Source: Paralichthys olivaceus (Eukaryota; Chordata; Actinopteri; Pleuronectiformes; Paralichthyidae). Taken from it: a DNA stretch of 64,000 nt. The translations under genes and the position numbers were made by a program. The stretch covers positions 28,262,501-28,326,500 of the forward strand of contig NC_091093.1 in assembly GCF_024713975.1 (NCBI RefSeq). The letters run 5' to 3'. The notes beneath the pieces are model-generated. The model made no database searches. It was not told where the DNA came from and was given only the letters and a program-made list of their open reading frames with translations. Shown here piece after piece: positions 14,501-27,478 of this stretch (its first letter is position 1; each line of letters starts with the position of its first letter).

Positions 14501-17500
14501 CAGGAACTACAGGGCTGTTGGCAGAAATACAATGCAGGGTATCTGTAAAGATCCTCTGCATTCATGAACAGAACACTGACTCTCTGCCAGCTCTGGGTGC
14601 TTTCCTTTTTCTTCCACACTGACTACTCCAAATTGTTCTTGCAAGCCACTGTTGGTTGAAATCCTCATTGTTCAAACAGAAATACAGAGGACAGCCTCAT
14701 GTACTTAAACCTGCTCACAAACTTACAAGCTCAATTGTAGAGAACTGTCAAATAGAAGTAAATATTAAAATGTTAAACAGTGAAAAGAAAGAAAAAAGAA
14801 TGTCCAGGATTAAACACGACACTTGTTTCAGTGCTTATCTACCTGTGCTGGGCTTCCAGTCGTTGCTCCAGCTTCTGCTGACAGAGCACAGCGTGCTTCC
14901 TTCTCAGGGCCTGCTCGAAGCCTGGCTGGGCCTGCAGTGCCTGCTCGTAACACAGCACTGAGTGGTTGTACTCCCCGAGCATCTGGTTAGACAGCAGTGG
15001 AAGAGGAGTCATGGATATGGCAGAGGTCAAACACAGATTTGTTTCATTCAATCAATGTGTCATAAAACAACTAAACTGAGCACAAATTATGAACAGTGAG
15101 TATGAAACACTGGTATACAGCTACGGGGACTATAAATACAAGTTTTGTAAAAATGCTGGTGATTTAATTTGGTCCTTTTAGAAATATAATGTTATCTTGA
15201 GTCCTGGCAGGAAATAAACTGTATCGTCAGGGCACAGTGAGAAAATAAATAGCTGACAGCTAAATTCTGATTTGTGTGTTTTTAGTGATAGCTGGTGAGT
15301 AAAAATCATTGTCCATGTGTCCATTAGGTACACATCCATTTTCTGTGAGCTCAGGTCTCAATAGTTAGAATGAAAACATAGCTTCCTATTTGTTGATCAC
15401 TCATGTAAAACCAGCAAGATAACTTGCAAGACTCTAGACTCGAACCGATCCTCAAGGACACATCTCATACAGGCTGAATGAAAATCAAGACGTTCTGTGA
15501 CCATCACACACAGATGAGGTGGGCGCAGACTAGTCCAACAAATTCAGGAAACAATAGTTATGACGGTATGGCATTAACCATTTGATTAACCAGCTGGCAC
15601 ATGTGGGGGTTAAATACAAAAACCTCTAGAGCAGTTGAATGCAGTGCCTTTGACTTACAGCATAAATGTTGCCCAAGGTGTAGTGGCTGGTGAAGAGGTC
15701 TGATGTGAGATCAAGGGCAGCATGGGCGAGAATAGCAGCATCTGCTGAAAAATGGGCACGGTGCAGGATGTTGGCCATGTTGACCAAGGCTACATCCTTA
15801 TGCTGCCTACAAGAACAACAAACACACCCACAGAATATGAGAATGTGGCCACCTGTGAGCGGCCTCATACAATATTGCACAGTTCACCAATGCTGTGGGT
15901 TTTATGAACAGCGTTAGAGTACCTTGGGGAGAAATGCAGAGCACGGACCACACAGTCCACTGCTCTCTGAGGCTCGTTCTTCATACGCCAGTAAAATGAC
16001 GCCATGTTGTATAAAACCCATGATGAGGAATTCTAGAAAACACAGACAGTGAACACAAGCACACACACAGTTAATTTTAAACTTTTTCAAAGAACTAACT
16101 TTTAGGCCATGTAGCTTCTTGCTTTACTTATGTGCAAATGACAGTTGCTAATATTTCCTCCTCTGGCTACAGAATTGAGTATGTATGTTTTCCCAAAAAG
16201 AAGATGTAGCTTTGTGAGGTAAAGCTGTACTGGCAGACCTTACCCTCAGTAAACCTTGGTGGATGCGGTGGCCCACCTCATCCACACTGCGGCCCAACTT
16301 ATGAGACAGTGCACTAAAAATGGGGTCCTCCTTCGAAAGAAGTGGGGAGGTCAAGTTTGCTCTTTCCTGCACACCCTGGAACAGACACATATTCACAATC
16401 ACTTACTTTTAGAATATGATCAGTCAACACAAACCCCACATCGCTGTCCCACTCCAACTGACCTCACCAGACAGCAAAGCTAACTGAAAAGTATTTTACA
16501 ACTAGATAAACAGCATATCAACTTTCCAAAAACACACTTGAAATGTATCTACAAATAAAGCAGATGTGCTGGTGCCCACTGACCAACATGGTGGAATAAC
16601 CCAATAAATCAAAAAAAGCCAATCAAAGGATGACTCAATAAAATATAGTGGACTTCTCTGGTTTGTCCACTGTAACTGTAGCTTAATATTAACTTTAGTC
16701 ATTGGCATTTGAAAATACTAATAAAAACTTACTCCAGAGACTTGAATGCGACCTAAAGATAAAGATCATGTAGTTCTTGAGATCTTGACAAACAGATAAC
16801 ATTGACTTGCATATCTCAGCAATAAATGTGTTGAACTCTGGCACTAAAGAGAAACTTAGTTTTATCATCTTGTAGAAAATGTTGTTGATAAACTGTGACC
16901 TAATGTTGTACAGAAAAAAAAAAGCTTCCCTCTGAGCCAAGGTTCAACGTTGCAACCAAAGTGGTCGCATTAACTACCATTTTTCGAAAGTGTGCAAGTT
17001 CAAATTTCATATGGTCACATTCAAGTGCAAAATAAACGTGAAGTTATTTTGGTCCTGTACTGGCAAAGACAGCAATTGTGGTTGAAAGTGGCACTTTTTC
17101 GTCTTCACTGGTTCAGTCAGTCTCTCACTACTAAACATCTGTTACCATGTTCCAAAGATGATGAACTGTACAGCTGCTGATTTTAGAAAACAAAATAAGG
17201 AGAGGGAGAGCCAATGAGAGGTCTCAACTCAGAACTAACTGATGATAGTGCAGAAAGGGAAACAGTTTGAATAAGAAAAAGTACCAATGCAGTACTGACA
17301 TGGTTGTGGCACAACAGCGATGTTATGCAGTGTGTGTATTCGATGCTATGAGGTTTGTCCATTGCTGGCAACTCTAAACTTGTTCCAGGATCAACTTATT
17401 TCAAGCTTGAAACTTTGAAGATGCAAACCCACAGTGAGAAACAGAAAACCTGCAGTAACAGATGCTTCATTTGAATCACATAGCCTCTCCCCACTTCCTT

Positions 17501-20500
17501 TCAGTGGTTAGATGAGAGTATGTCAAACAATACTGTCATCAAGTTCAACCCCGCCAATAACACAGTGAATGAGAAACTCTGCTTCACAAATTTCAAATCC
17601 AACATCAAACAGGTTGAGAAAAACTGGCAGAAAGTGAATCCAACTTATGCCAGCAACATGATTCATGCTTAGTTTTTAGGTGTGATATCAAACAACATAT
17701 GGGAAGAGTGTTGAAAAAGGGTGTGAACAAATCATGTGTTTGGTAAGAAGGTTGGCAGCGCTAGTGCCAACAGTGGAAAGTTAGTCTGGAGCTCTGCTCT
17801 GCTCTGAGCTGTTACAAAGGGAGGACTGAAACTGTTTTCTTTTCACTTCTGGATAACTGGGCTCTAATCTATTGACACACAGCTGCCTCCACTATTGCTC
17901 TTTAGATTGAATTTCACATTAAGATGTTAGGGTCAATACTGAAGCATTACTAAAACAATCAACATTGCGTTTTGTTTCATGAAGTTGTCTGAGCCTCCTT
18001 GACTGAGAAACTTAAATAGCATCAGTATTTATATATTTGACATTAAATATCCACCTGATATCTCATCTTCTGTGCTCTGGTCTAAAGTTTCACTAACCCT
18101 TTGCCAGAACTGATTTATTCAAGACTGCTTTTGCTGTTAGCGCACAGAGTAATACAAAAAATCCATTATAGGCATACTTTAAATCTGCCAATGACTACTT
18201 CAACTGTGAGCCCATATTCTGGTTGTTTTTTATCATCTTCGACATGTGTCTGTTCTTTTACCCCTTAAATACTCTTCACAAACAGCATTTCAGTCGAAAA
18301 AAGCATGTTTAACCAAACTAAGAGTAAATTAAATTCCAAGTTCGATGTTTGCATGAAAAAAAACTTTCAAAAATCCTATTTAACCTTGTACTGGAGATGT
18401 AACAGCATCACAGGTGCTTCCCCCGCTTAAAAACAGAGGAGTACTTTGGCATATTAGTTCGAACAAAATATTCACTGTGTGATGCTAATGTGAGTCATTT
18501 CTATCTTGTATCGACAAGTTTGACCTCCACTCACCCTTAGATGCTGGAAAGCATGGATACTATAAGGTAGTTCAAACACTTTTGCGCAGTCAGGCTTTTC
18601 TAGATCTGGAGGTAGAGCTGACCGTGAATCCACATAGTCTTCAGGACTGCAGGAAGGAGAGAATTGTTTAAAGATGACAAGCGCATTAATAATACCAGAC
18701 ATTCAATACCTCCACATCCAAAACACGGTAGAGATGAGAAAAATAATGTTGACAATGATGTGCTTTATTGAGAGGAGCATACCTGATGTCTTTGCTCTCC
18801 AATGAGATATAAGTTCCATCGTACAGGTCCAGGTCTCCCAGGGGTACCTTAGCCATGACACAGTCAGCATCTTCTTTGTAGTGTCTCTGCTCCAGCCCAG
18901 TGTCTCTGTCCTCATTCTCCTCAATGTGAATTTTCTGTGCCACGAGCTGCTTCTGCTCAATAACGAATCAAGGATGATCAATCAATGTGTGGACAAGAAA
19001 TGGGCAATTGACAGAAAACGTGAAGCCAAAACTCGAGAGTTGGTGAGGTTGACCTGAATGACCAGACAGAAACAGTCACTAAAACAGCATCCTTGCACAT
19101 GACACAGCCAAACACTATGTTCATACTGCAAGTCTTGGTGCTTCAATTTTATTCTAGATCCGACTGTTTTATGTAACTGGTCGCACTATCTTTTAAGGTG
19201 TGGCCTGGATCAGACTCCAATGTGAAATGGTCACGGCCATGATGTAACCCGCATGAGCAGAAGAATAACAAGAAGGCAGACGCAGCGCGCTGGAATATGT
19301 GTATGGAAGTAAACTAAGAGAAGAAGTCCGTAATAAACATGCGGAGACCACAGATGTGAGCGTTTGCGGTTAAATTTTTCTCCTGATATGCATTAAAACA
19401 AAGACCGGTTATGATACGACCCGTCAACTTGTACAGACGTGAGGTCTAAAACCTCACTGTCCCTCGACTGGCTACCTCTGTTGCAGCTGTCTTCCATGTT
19501 TGTTTTCGCTGAGTAACTCCCACGCACCTCTTCACAAAATTATGAGGAATGTTGACGTAGAGTGACATAAAAGTCGCATTGAATTTGGATACGGGTCAAA
19601 CAGCTGTTCACGCTGAGGTCGCATTTCAAAAAATCTGATCTATATAGCGGATTTAGAACCACATGTGAAAGTGGCCCACATGTGATTTGAAAAGATCAGA
19701 TTCCACGTGATTTGTGCCGTTCACACCGACATTAAACCATCAGATCTGGGTCACATAGTGGGGGGGGGGGGGATAACATAGTCAACATAGTCAAAGTGGA
19801 AACCACACACCTCCAGCTTCTTGAGGTAGTTCACACGACTCTCTTGCCTCATGAAGATCACAACGTCATGTGGATGCTTCAGATTCAGAGGCGAGTCGAC
19901 CTGAAACAAAAAAAAACAAACAAACACAGTAAGCACTGACATCCTGGCAATGAACGAGTCTGAAACCGATCCAGGGCCAGAACAGGGGGTGACTGTTTAT
20001 TCAAGTGCTGCTGACACACGTCTCTTGGCTGCAGGTGAGCCAGCTCAGCTGATCGCGACCTGTCACACTGGCGCTGTCACTGTCTTCACCTCTGGATGAA
20101 GGAGGCAGTGGATCTGTGATACATTTATAAAAAATGAATCCACAGCGGAGGTCGACGTGGGCCTGACATGTTCTGGTCATCTTGACCTCAAACACCAAAC
20201 GACAACGTCACATTTGAGGTGACTTGGGCTCATTTCACGTAATTCTTGAAACGACAGCGGACGACTGGCGTTGAGTTCGTCTAACAATAGTTCAATAAAA
20301 TAAATATTAAATGAGATAAAATCATATTTAAAAAAAAAAAAGAAAAAGACCCCTCTGTGTTAATGCTAACAAAACAGTTAGCCACACAGGCTAGCCGCCT
20401 AACGTTCGCAGCTATCAGGAGGGCAATGAGCTAAGCTAGCTAGCTAGCTTACCTGTTGTTGGATCTTCCCGTCCTCCGTGACGACCCAGTGCGTCGTAGC

Positions 20501-20626
20501 TCCGCCGGAGTCCGCTATCAGCAGGCAGAGGAGGACGAGGAGCTTCCCCTGACACGACGGTGCTTTCCCCGGACAGCTGACGCGACAGGGCGAAGACTCG
20601 GGACAGATTTTCCCGAGGTCCGCCAT
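5570..20626 (-). CDS. ttc17: Tetratricopeptide repeat protein 17 (25 coding exons)
   Basis: Coding exons, 5'->3': 20626-20453, 19900-19811, 18952-18783, 18646-18535, 16375-16244, 16032-15923, 15806-15659, 14982-14843, 14477-14317, 14013-13901, 13755-13603, 13260-13145, 12774-12618, 12358-12287, 12074-11850, 11032-10813, 8766-8653, 8500-8205, 8097-7944, 7846-7726, 7303-7144, 6996-6913, 6223-6104, 5989-5846, 5701-5570. All junctions agree in phase and give 1205 aa (human about 1141). The N-terminus has a hydrophobic signal-peptide core (about residues 29-43) followed by THWVVTEDGKIQQQ, a TTC17 hallmark. TPR blocks lie at about 227-359, 628-765 and 1075-1200, with a Gln/Glu-rich coiled coil at 360-412. 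TTC17 is known from ciliogenesis and actin organisation. Residues 500-592 diverge from the mammalian protein. The intron after 6104 starts GC rather than GT. The promoter is shared with traf6. Confidence 0.97.
7390..7495. repeat. Dispersed teleost repeat fragment in ttc17 intron
   Basis: A GA-rich tract is followed by a segment resembling the common teleost phrase 'aatgatgtgcag ... gggagttgaac ... ccactgctcaagg'. I recognise it from memory as a high-copy interspersed repeat but cannot name the family. It sits in a ttc17 intron (7304-7725) and interrupts no exon. Confidence 0.4.
8767..10812. other. Long ttc17 intron, no gene seen
   Basis: This 2-kb intron between two ttc17 exons is AT-rich. 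It contains a GT microsatellite running into a GGGGT repeat (about 9928-9967). No open frame here has recognisable similarity. Confidence 0.6.
16376..18534. other. Long ttc17 intron with one small unexplained ORF
   Basis: This 2.2-kb intron holds a 50-codon plus-strand ORF (17520-17672, starting MSNNTVIKFN, ending in TAG). I do not recognise it. It has no splice context or neighbour supporting expression and is probably chance or a decayed repeat. Confidence 0.4.
19110..19755. mobile_element. Decayed non-autonomous DNA transposon (hAT/MITE-like)
   Basis: The segment begins near 'gttcatactgcaag' and ends near 'gccgttcacaccgac ... cagatctgggtcacat'. Inside it carries repeated 'gatctg/cagat' and 'cacatgtgaaagtggcc' motifs typical of a common teleost MITE group with subterminal repeats. 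The two ends are roughly inverted (gttcatac against gtgtgaac), but no perfect terminal repeat or target duplication survives. It lies in ttc17 intron 2 next to a 13-base G run. Family assignment is from memory. Confidence 0.45.
19760..19772. repeat. Poly-G run (13 nt)
   Basis: An uninterrupted G homopolymer on the plus strand (C on the ttc17 transcript) at the edge of the transposon-like segment, about 40 nt from ttc17 exon 2. Confidence 0.9.
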
Positions 20627-20806
20627 CTTTCTGTCTCCGCTGGCTTTCTTGGAGCGCCGCGGCCTCCGGTCGCGCGGGGGCGCTGCTGGGGAACAGCGCG
20701 ACTGCTGCCGTTCCTCGATGACGTCTGGGGGGGGCGGGGTGGGGGGAGGGAAACAGGAAATTCAGCCCGAAAACCAAAAGTCAAGAGGAGTTTTCTCGCG
20801 TCAAAG
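20627..20806. promoter_or_regulatory. Bidirectional ttc17/traf6 promoter and traf6 exon 1
   Basis: The ttc17 start codon (20626, minus) and the first consensus splice donor of the opposite strand (AAAG|GTGAGT, exon end 20806) are only 180 bp apart. The interval is rich in CG dinucleotides and GC runs and lacks an obvious TATA box, as expected of a CpG-island head-to-head promoter. The traf6 first exon is inferred to be untranslated and to splice to the acceptor at 22226. The transcription starts themselves cannot be read from sequence. Confidence 0.55.
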
Positions 20807-22226
20807 GTGAGTTTGTTTGTTAGAATTCTGCTTTTAATTGTCTGTTTTTCTGTTTCCACCTCATCACTCGTGTTTGTTTCTGTCTCCCGTGTCTGTGTCT
20901 TTCCTTTCACTCCACATTTCAACGCTACAGTTGTAAGTTCCGCATCCAGGGGCATGGCTGCTCATCAAGTGACAACATTACAAACACACCGTCGCTAATG
21001 CTTCGACACATTCGATCGTGTGTTTATCAGAAATATATATTTTTTTATCAGTTTAATGTAGGTCAAATGTTACTTTATCGTCCCAGTAGGGGGGGAAATG
21101 TTTTACTGGGGTAAAGTGCTGCAACAGCTGCAGAAGAAAAAAAAACAGGTCACAAGGACACATCGTGTAAGAGCCAGAATATTAATCAATCAATCAATTT
21201 GTACTTTTTTAAAAAAAATTATAAAGTAAATCCCTCTCCCGGCATCAGCAAGATAACAGTATGTATTTATACATAAGAGTAAATGTCTGATAGAGAAGAA
21301 GGGAGCAGCAGTGACATATGAATGGAGGAGTTATTGTCAGTAATGGCAGAATACGTGAGAAGGTGTATTGTCTATCAAGCAGTCAGCTGCCTCCACGATT
21401 CACAACCCATTAATAATGCAACCCAAGAATAAAAGTGGGTTGCGTATTGCAGTTGCCCTAAAAACACTTAGGCAAAAGGCATAAAAGATGAAAAACAAAA
21501 ACTGGCATTAAAACCTACAAACCAAAGTGTAGCAGTGTGATGGACGCTGGGATGAATTAGAGCTTGAGGCGGTTGGTTTAACACAGAGAACAGAATGCGT
21601 GACGGGTCATTAAGGATCCTGTGTGCTAGTCTGACCACAGAAGCTTCTTAGATTGTCTGAAGGGAAGGATAAATGCTGCGTCTTCAGTTAAAGATGGATC
21701 TCTAGTTGTGTTGTGTTAGTTTTTGTTTTGTTACACATTCCCTCTTCATTTAATGAGTTACCATGTGCAGGGGAAGTTCACTCAATTCAATTTAAAGGCT
21801 CAATAGTCACACGCTTTCTGCTGGCCTTGAAAAGTTATACAAAGCTTTTTTTATCTCCTCGATTAGGCCACTTTAAGGTATTCAAAAGTTTAAATATGTC
21901 TTTCTGAATGTCTGGTTCTCAATTCTTCGAAATCTTCTGTATTTATTTGTCTCATGAGATAGCAAACTAGGTTGCAAGCAAACAAATTTACTTTTGAGTT
22001 GCAGCTGTAAAGCATTCTCTTAGAAATGCTATTCACACTATAAACTAGCTATAGTGTAAAGTATTGTCTATGTACCATAACAGTATCTACAGCATGTTAG
22101 AGAGTTTTAACACCTCTCGTGCTTTAGGAGTTAAGGAGTCTCTGGATTATATCTTGTGACAGAACCTGGCTGCCCTAGTTCAGTTACTTTTTTTTTAAAA
22201 GCTCATTTTTGTTGCACTCTCCACAG

Positions 22227-25200
22227 ATGGCTTGCTTTGATGTCAAGGGGAGTCTGGAGGAGGATAGCTATGAAGGAGCTGTTGGTGGAGAGCTGTCTAG
22301 TTGTGCTTTGGCAATGCTGGAAAAAGAGCGAGAATCCCTTCTCAGCCCATCAGAGAGCTCTGGTACCCTCATCAGCGGCAACTCCACAAGTCTTCAGGCT
22401 GCTGTCCCCCTCCAGGGCTACGACGTGGAGTTTGACCCGCCCCTGGAGAGTAAATACGAGTGCCCTATCTGCCTCATGGCTCTTAGGAATGCTGTTCAAA
22501 CACCCTGCGGTCACCGTTTCTGCAAGAACTGCATTGAGAAATCCATTCGGTATGTTATTGTGAAGCTCTCCAAATAAAACTGAAGACATTTGTAAACACT
22601 AACCTTATGGCTCACTCTTGAAAAGTTGTCAATGTGTTATTAGTAACAGAACAATATGTACATTTTCTGAGCAGTATCTTAGATAGTGATAGATGATAAT
22701 ACTTTCACTGACACTAGTTTTCCTACTCAAATATAAATCGCTGTGCAGTAACTGATGATCTCCCTGCTCAGACTAAATGACTCCTCTTCTTGCTCAAACA
22801 GTGACACAGGACAGAGATGCCCTGTGGACAACGAAATGCTGTCGGAAGATCAGCTGTTTCCTGATAACTTTGCCAAACGGGAGATTCTATCACTAACTGT
22901 TTGCTGTCCAAACTCTGGTTGTGTTGATAAAATGGAGCTACGACATTTGGAGGTGAGAATTGAAGGGGTGACAGTCATTGTTATGGAAACTTTAGCTAAG
23001 AGGACAGTGATTTAAAATTAAGCTGGTTATGAGATTGAAATTATATTTAAATCATTTTAAAAGGTTAATTTTCTGGAAATTTTCCTTCAGTGTTTTCCTG
23101 TGGGCTCACTGACATGTTCCAGACATTTTACTAGGGGGCTGGTGGGAAATGTCTGGAGCAACTTAGTTGGACATGTGTGACATGTACAGCCCCTCTGTAA
23201 AATTTCAGGAAAATGTCTGGACTTCACTGTTAAAGAAGTTTTCTGCACAACAAGTGCAAATATTATACTGGAGAACTTACTGCATCTTAGTCAGAGAAAC
23301 AATTGTGCACATGTTGAACTGCTGATAACTCCAGCAGACCTAAAAAGACTGTCGGGTAAAGAGCTTCATCTTCCTCTGGTGTAGACAAACAGTGTTGTAC
23401 ATGAGCTGCTGCTGCCCCACATAGAGTCTTATTAACTGCATTGTTTCAATATGTCATTTTCTTTCCAGAATCATTTGGCTCAGTGTCAGTTTGCGACGGC
23501 GCCTTGCCCACAGTGCCAGCAGTCTGTGAGAAAGAGCCACTTAGAGGAGCACACAACTGTTGAGTGCCAAAGGAGACCTGTGTCATGTCCTGATTGTGTG
23601 GCATGCTTTGTTTATGAGGAGAGCGAGGTACTGCTGACTCACATACTCAATTTCCATTCCTGTGTTTTTTTCCATAATTGTTCTCATAGCAGTAGTTGCA
23701 TTGTGTATCTGTGAGGGTTTCTCGTCTTACTTTTTTTTGTTCTTCCCTCAGCTTCACGAGCAGCAGTGTCCCTTTGCTAACGTGAAGTGTCAGTACTGTG
23801 AGATGGATCTCATCAGAGACCAGGTGAGTGCAACAATGCCATGAAAAAAGGATCTGGTTGATTAGTTCTAATGAGAAGTAGTGAATTGTTTCTCACTGGA
23901 ACTTCTCTTTCATTTAAAAGACAGGGAACCATTCCAAACACAGTCACCGTGCACGTCACAGGTGGCACCCAATGCTTCATGATGTCTAAATGGTTTTTGT
24001 TTTAGATTTAATTTACTTCTTTCTTCATTTAATTTGCCCACGATTTTACAGTAATAACTTTAATCTTGAAATAAAACCCAATTTCAGTAAATAAACATGA
24101 GTGAAACTAATCTGAAGATGTTCTGTTTGCAGATTGAATCTCATTGTGACACAGATTGCCCAAAAGCACCCATCGCCTGTAACTTTAGCACCTTTGGATG
24201 TAAGGAAAGGGTAGGTGATCAAATTCAAAGTTTCTTTTTCTACAAATCTCCTACACACCAGAAAGAAATTGTTCAATCCTTGAGAAGTCAGTCCCCAAAC
24301 CAGATGTCACAAAGAAAATGTGTTTGCTTCTGCAGATGCAGCGCCATAACCTGGCTCAGCACATGCAGGAGTTCACACAGATGCACATGTGGTACATGGC
24401 TGAGTTCCTGCGTGGCTTTAGCCTCAATGGCACCACACCCAAATCCCTGTGGGCGCATGGACCTTCTGTTTCCTCCGAGGATCAAGGAGCTGCAGCATCG
24501 CTATCTTCCTCTAGTGGGCTCAGAGGGGCTTCAGGCGGCAGCATCAACTGTGCTTCGGCTCAGCCTAATGACGAGATGCAGCGGCTCAGAGAGATGGATG
24601 GACGATTGGTGACGCAGGATCACCGGCTACGTGAGCTCACCATCTTAAAAGAAACACAGGTAGGGGACGTCAGAGTCCGAGTGCTAATGTGCATTCACAT
24701 GATTTGTGTAGATTTACCATTTGGCCCTTTCTGCCATGGTTGACCTTCAAATAAGCCTAATTTTCATTCCCTTCTCATTGGAAACATCTTGTCCGTAGAT
24801 TTTTTTAGATTTTGTCACAATCGTCTTAGCCTCTGTTCTTTAAAACTCTTGTTCTGTCTCTTTCACAGGCAGGTCAGCTTGTAGAGCTCCGGCGTAGGGT
24901 TTCAATGCTGGAGGAAACTGTAAAGGCGCTGGAGGCCCAGCAGTGCCATGGTATCTTCATCTGGCACCTCAAAGGTTTCTCTGCCCACCTGCAGAAACAA
25001 GAAGCTGGACTCCCAGTGGTCGAGCACAGCCCTGGCTTCTACACGGGCTACCCAGGCTACAAGCTGTGCCTGCGTTTACACCTGCAGACGCCCAACGCCC
25101 CGCGCTGCTCCAACTTCATCTCCCTGTTTGTCCACACCATGCAGGGAGCTTTTGACGGGGAGCTGACCTGGCCGTTCCAAGGCACCATCCGGCTCGCCAT

Positions 25201-25474
25201 CCTCGACCAGGGCCCCGAGGGTCAAAACCACATGGAGGTGATGGAAACTAAGCCTGACCTGCAAGCCTTTCAGAAGCCCACCATCCAGCGCAATCCCAAA
25301 GGATTTGGCTACGTCACCTTCATGCACCTGAATCAGCTGAATCAGAGAGCCTTTGTTAAAGATGACACCTTACTTATCCGCTGTGATGTGACGTCGCGTT
25401 TTGACAATATGCCTCATCGTGACGTACCAACGGTGCAGCCTAGAGGGCATGAGGCATCGGTTTCGAGGGACTAA
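22227..25474 (+). CDS. traf6: TNF receptor-associated factor 6 (E3 ubiquitin ligase)
   Basis: Seven coding exons: 22227-22549, 22802-22952, 23469-23627, 23752-23823, 24133-24210, 24336-24659, 24869-25474. All are in phase and give 570 aa (human 522). The RING finger (residues 79-118) reads CPICLMAL...CGHRFCKNC...RCPVDNEM with all zinc ligands. TRAF-type zinc fingers follow (about 119-285), then a linker and a coiled coil (about 345-395). The MATH/TRAF-C domain (about 397-550) contains [14 protein letters not shown] and [17 protein letters not shown]6 makes K63-linked ubiquitin chains downstream of IL-1R/TLR and CD40/RANK receptors and activates TAK1/NF-kB. The start ATG immediately follows a splice acceptor (CCACAG|ATG), so the 5' UTR lies in an upstream exon. 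The linker after the zinc fingers is longer than in mammals. No damage is seen. Confidence 0.98.
23085..23350. repeat. Inverted-repeat element in traf6 intron
   Basis: CCAGACATTTTA (23119-23130) and AAAATGTCTGG (23210-23220) form inverted arms, with a further copy of the right arm at about 23148-23156. The surrounding sequence resembles a repeat common in teleosts. It is probably a short MITE remnant between traf6 exons encoding the RING region and the zinc fingers. Confidence 0.45.
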
Positions 25475-26310
25475 AGTCAAACTCATATCTATGGGATTGT
25501 CATTATGCTGATATATATATATATATATATATATCAGTACAACACTTATCCCAATGTTTCAATACTGCTTAGTTCATTTTATTGGTAGACATCTGAAGGG
25601 ATATCTATCTATATTTTGTGAACAGCCAAAATGCTAGTATTTATTTGTTTGCCAGATTTTGAATGCCAACTCATATTTTATTTGAATAGATATGAAGATA
25701 TGATATGAAAATAGAAAAAAATACATTCATTTTATAGTTAATTTTGCAATTTATGTGCTTACCCACATGGCACCAATTGTTTAAATAGTTCATGTTCCTT
25801 CAGCTCCAGTTAAAGATGTGTTCATGCTGCCTGCAGACTGAGCATTACTACAGACTTGCTCTTTTCTTGTGGTTGCTGGAGTTGATACATTTGACATTTA
25901 CAATAGTCTAAGACCTTTTTTTAAAATAATTTTTGTACCTATTCCTCTGCTAGCACACACAAGGATGCACATGTACGTACAGAGAGTGATGTCGTCCACA
26001 ATCTGTTTTAAAGCAAAAGCATGAATCAAGTCTGGTCATGTCTTCTAAACAGAAGAATGGCTATGTATGTCAGATTGTTGGTTTCGTTTGTATTACTATG
26101 TTGGATAGTTGGTTGTGGTAACATGGTAAGGTTCCAAGAACTGTTCCAAGAGAGACTGAAGAAAAAGTGTAAAAGTTGGTGTATTTATGGATGTTTAAAG
26201 ACAATGCAAGTTTGAGAATATTCACAGGTCTGCTTTGTGAGGAAGGAAATTCATTTAATTGAGACCGTAAACGTGGTTGTGTTTACAATAAAGCTCCACA
26301 GGGGGTTTAA
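25475..26310 (+). other. traf6 3' untranslated region
   Basis: AT-rich, non-coding sequence follows the traf6 stop. It contains a TA microsatellite (about 25510-25534). A consensus AATAAA at 26287-26292 is the best polyadenylation signal. Further AATAAA-like hexamers near 26705 and 26873 could extend the transcript. The end point is inferred. Confidence 0.5.
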
Positions 26311-27330
26311 AAGTAGGTCATTGTTAGGATATGGAATATCAGTTTTCAATTTCACGTGCTCATTTATTGATTTTGTTTTACTCTTCTGACCTGATTATGT
26401 CTCTGTGACGCACACTCTTTGTCAACGTGGATTTTTCTGTTTCATCAACACTGTATATTTTTGCTGAAGACATGACAGCGCAGCAGAAGTTGCTCATTGT
26501 ACTTTTAATTTGTGCCTTTCACTCGTAGCTCCTGCCAAATGTGACTTATAAGGATATTTCAAGAGTAGATGTACTGTAAATCTCACATCACATACTCTGA
26601 TATATCATGCTGCCTGCTAAGCTTTTACAGATGTAGATAAAGATTTTAAGCTTGCTTTATCATCGTATTGATTTCACTGTATAAACAATAGTTACACTTA
26701 AAAAATAATAAATGTTAATACAATATTAATAATTGAATGTTTGGAATCAAAGGCTGCCTTGAATTAAAGCTAAGCTAACTTCAGTAGACCATACAATGAC
26801 TTGTTTTACATTCTGACAATTTACCTTATTCTGAAAAACATGTTATTAAGATTTCACATTTACGTGAGTTGCTAATAAAATATTACTTTCATATTCATAT
26901 TTACATGTTACGGAGCATATTCTGATGTACATGTCAGCGTTGTTAAATACTGTGAGATCTCACCTAGGATGTTATAGTGTGAGTAAGACGTATACACACT
27001 GAGACTGAGTTCAGAAAACTTTACATGTCTTAATTTGATAATCGCTTATTCACTGATGACCTTGATTCAGGTTAAGGTCATCAGAAAATGCTGTTTACGT
27101 CTTAATCATTGGGGTTAATATCGGATTACTGGTGTAACATTATAATAGAAAAATTAGATTTTCAACTGAGGTTTATTCCTGTATGTTTTTGTCATTTTTC
27201 TGAGTGACTAATTTGATGACTTGCTCCTCCTTGTGTTTCACAGAACAGTCAGAGACGTGTTGTTAGGGTGTGTGACGACAACAGGAAGCCGCACAGGCGT
27301 TAATGTGTCCTGACATGCAACAACAGCCAA
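26311..27330. other. traf6-trpm5 tail-to-tail intergenic DNA
   Basis: AT-rich sequence between the convergent 3' ends of traf6 (plus) and trpm5 (minus). I see no gene or recognised repeat in it. Confidence 0.6.
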
Positions 27331-27346
27331 ACACCAGGCAGGCATC

Positions 27347-27352
27347 TTTATT
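27347..27352 (-). terminator. trpm5 polyadenylation signal AATAAA
   Basis: TTTATT on the plus strand reads AATAAA on the minus strand, about 130 nt past the trpm5 stop codon (27479). This predicts a short 3' UTR. Confidence 0.6.
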
Positions 27353-27478
27353 TTATACATTTAAATTATAGTCCGAACAAAATCCCCCTTTCCTCTCAAA
27401 ATCATCTTACATCTTACAGAAGTTATATAATGTTAAATAAAGTGATTAGCTGTCCGCACACTTTCAGCCACTGTTACA

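Noticed and set aside
17520-17672. Small plus-strand ORF in a ttc17 intron (50 codons)
   Set aside because: No recognised domain, no splice or promoter context, and a length expected by chance. Kept only as a note in the intron entry.
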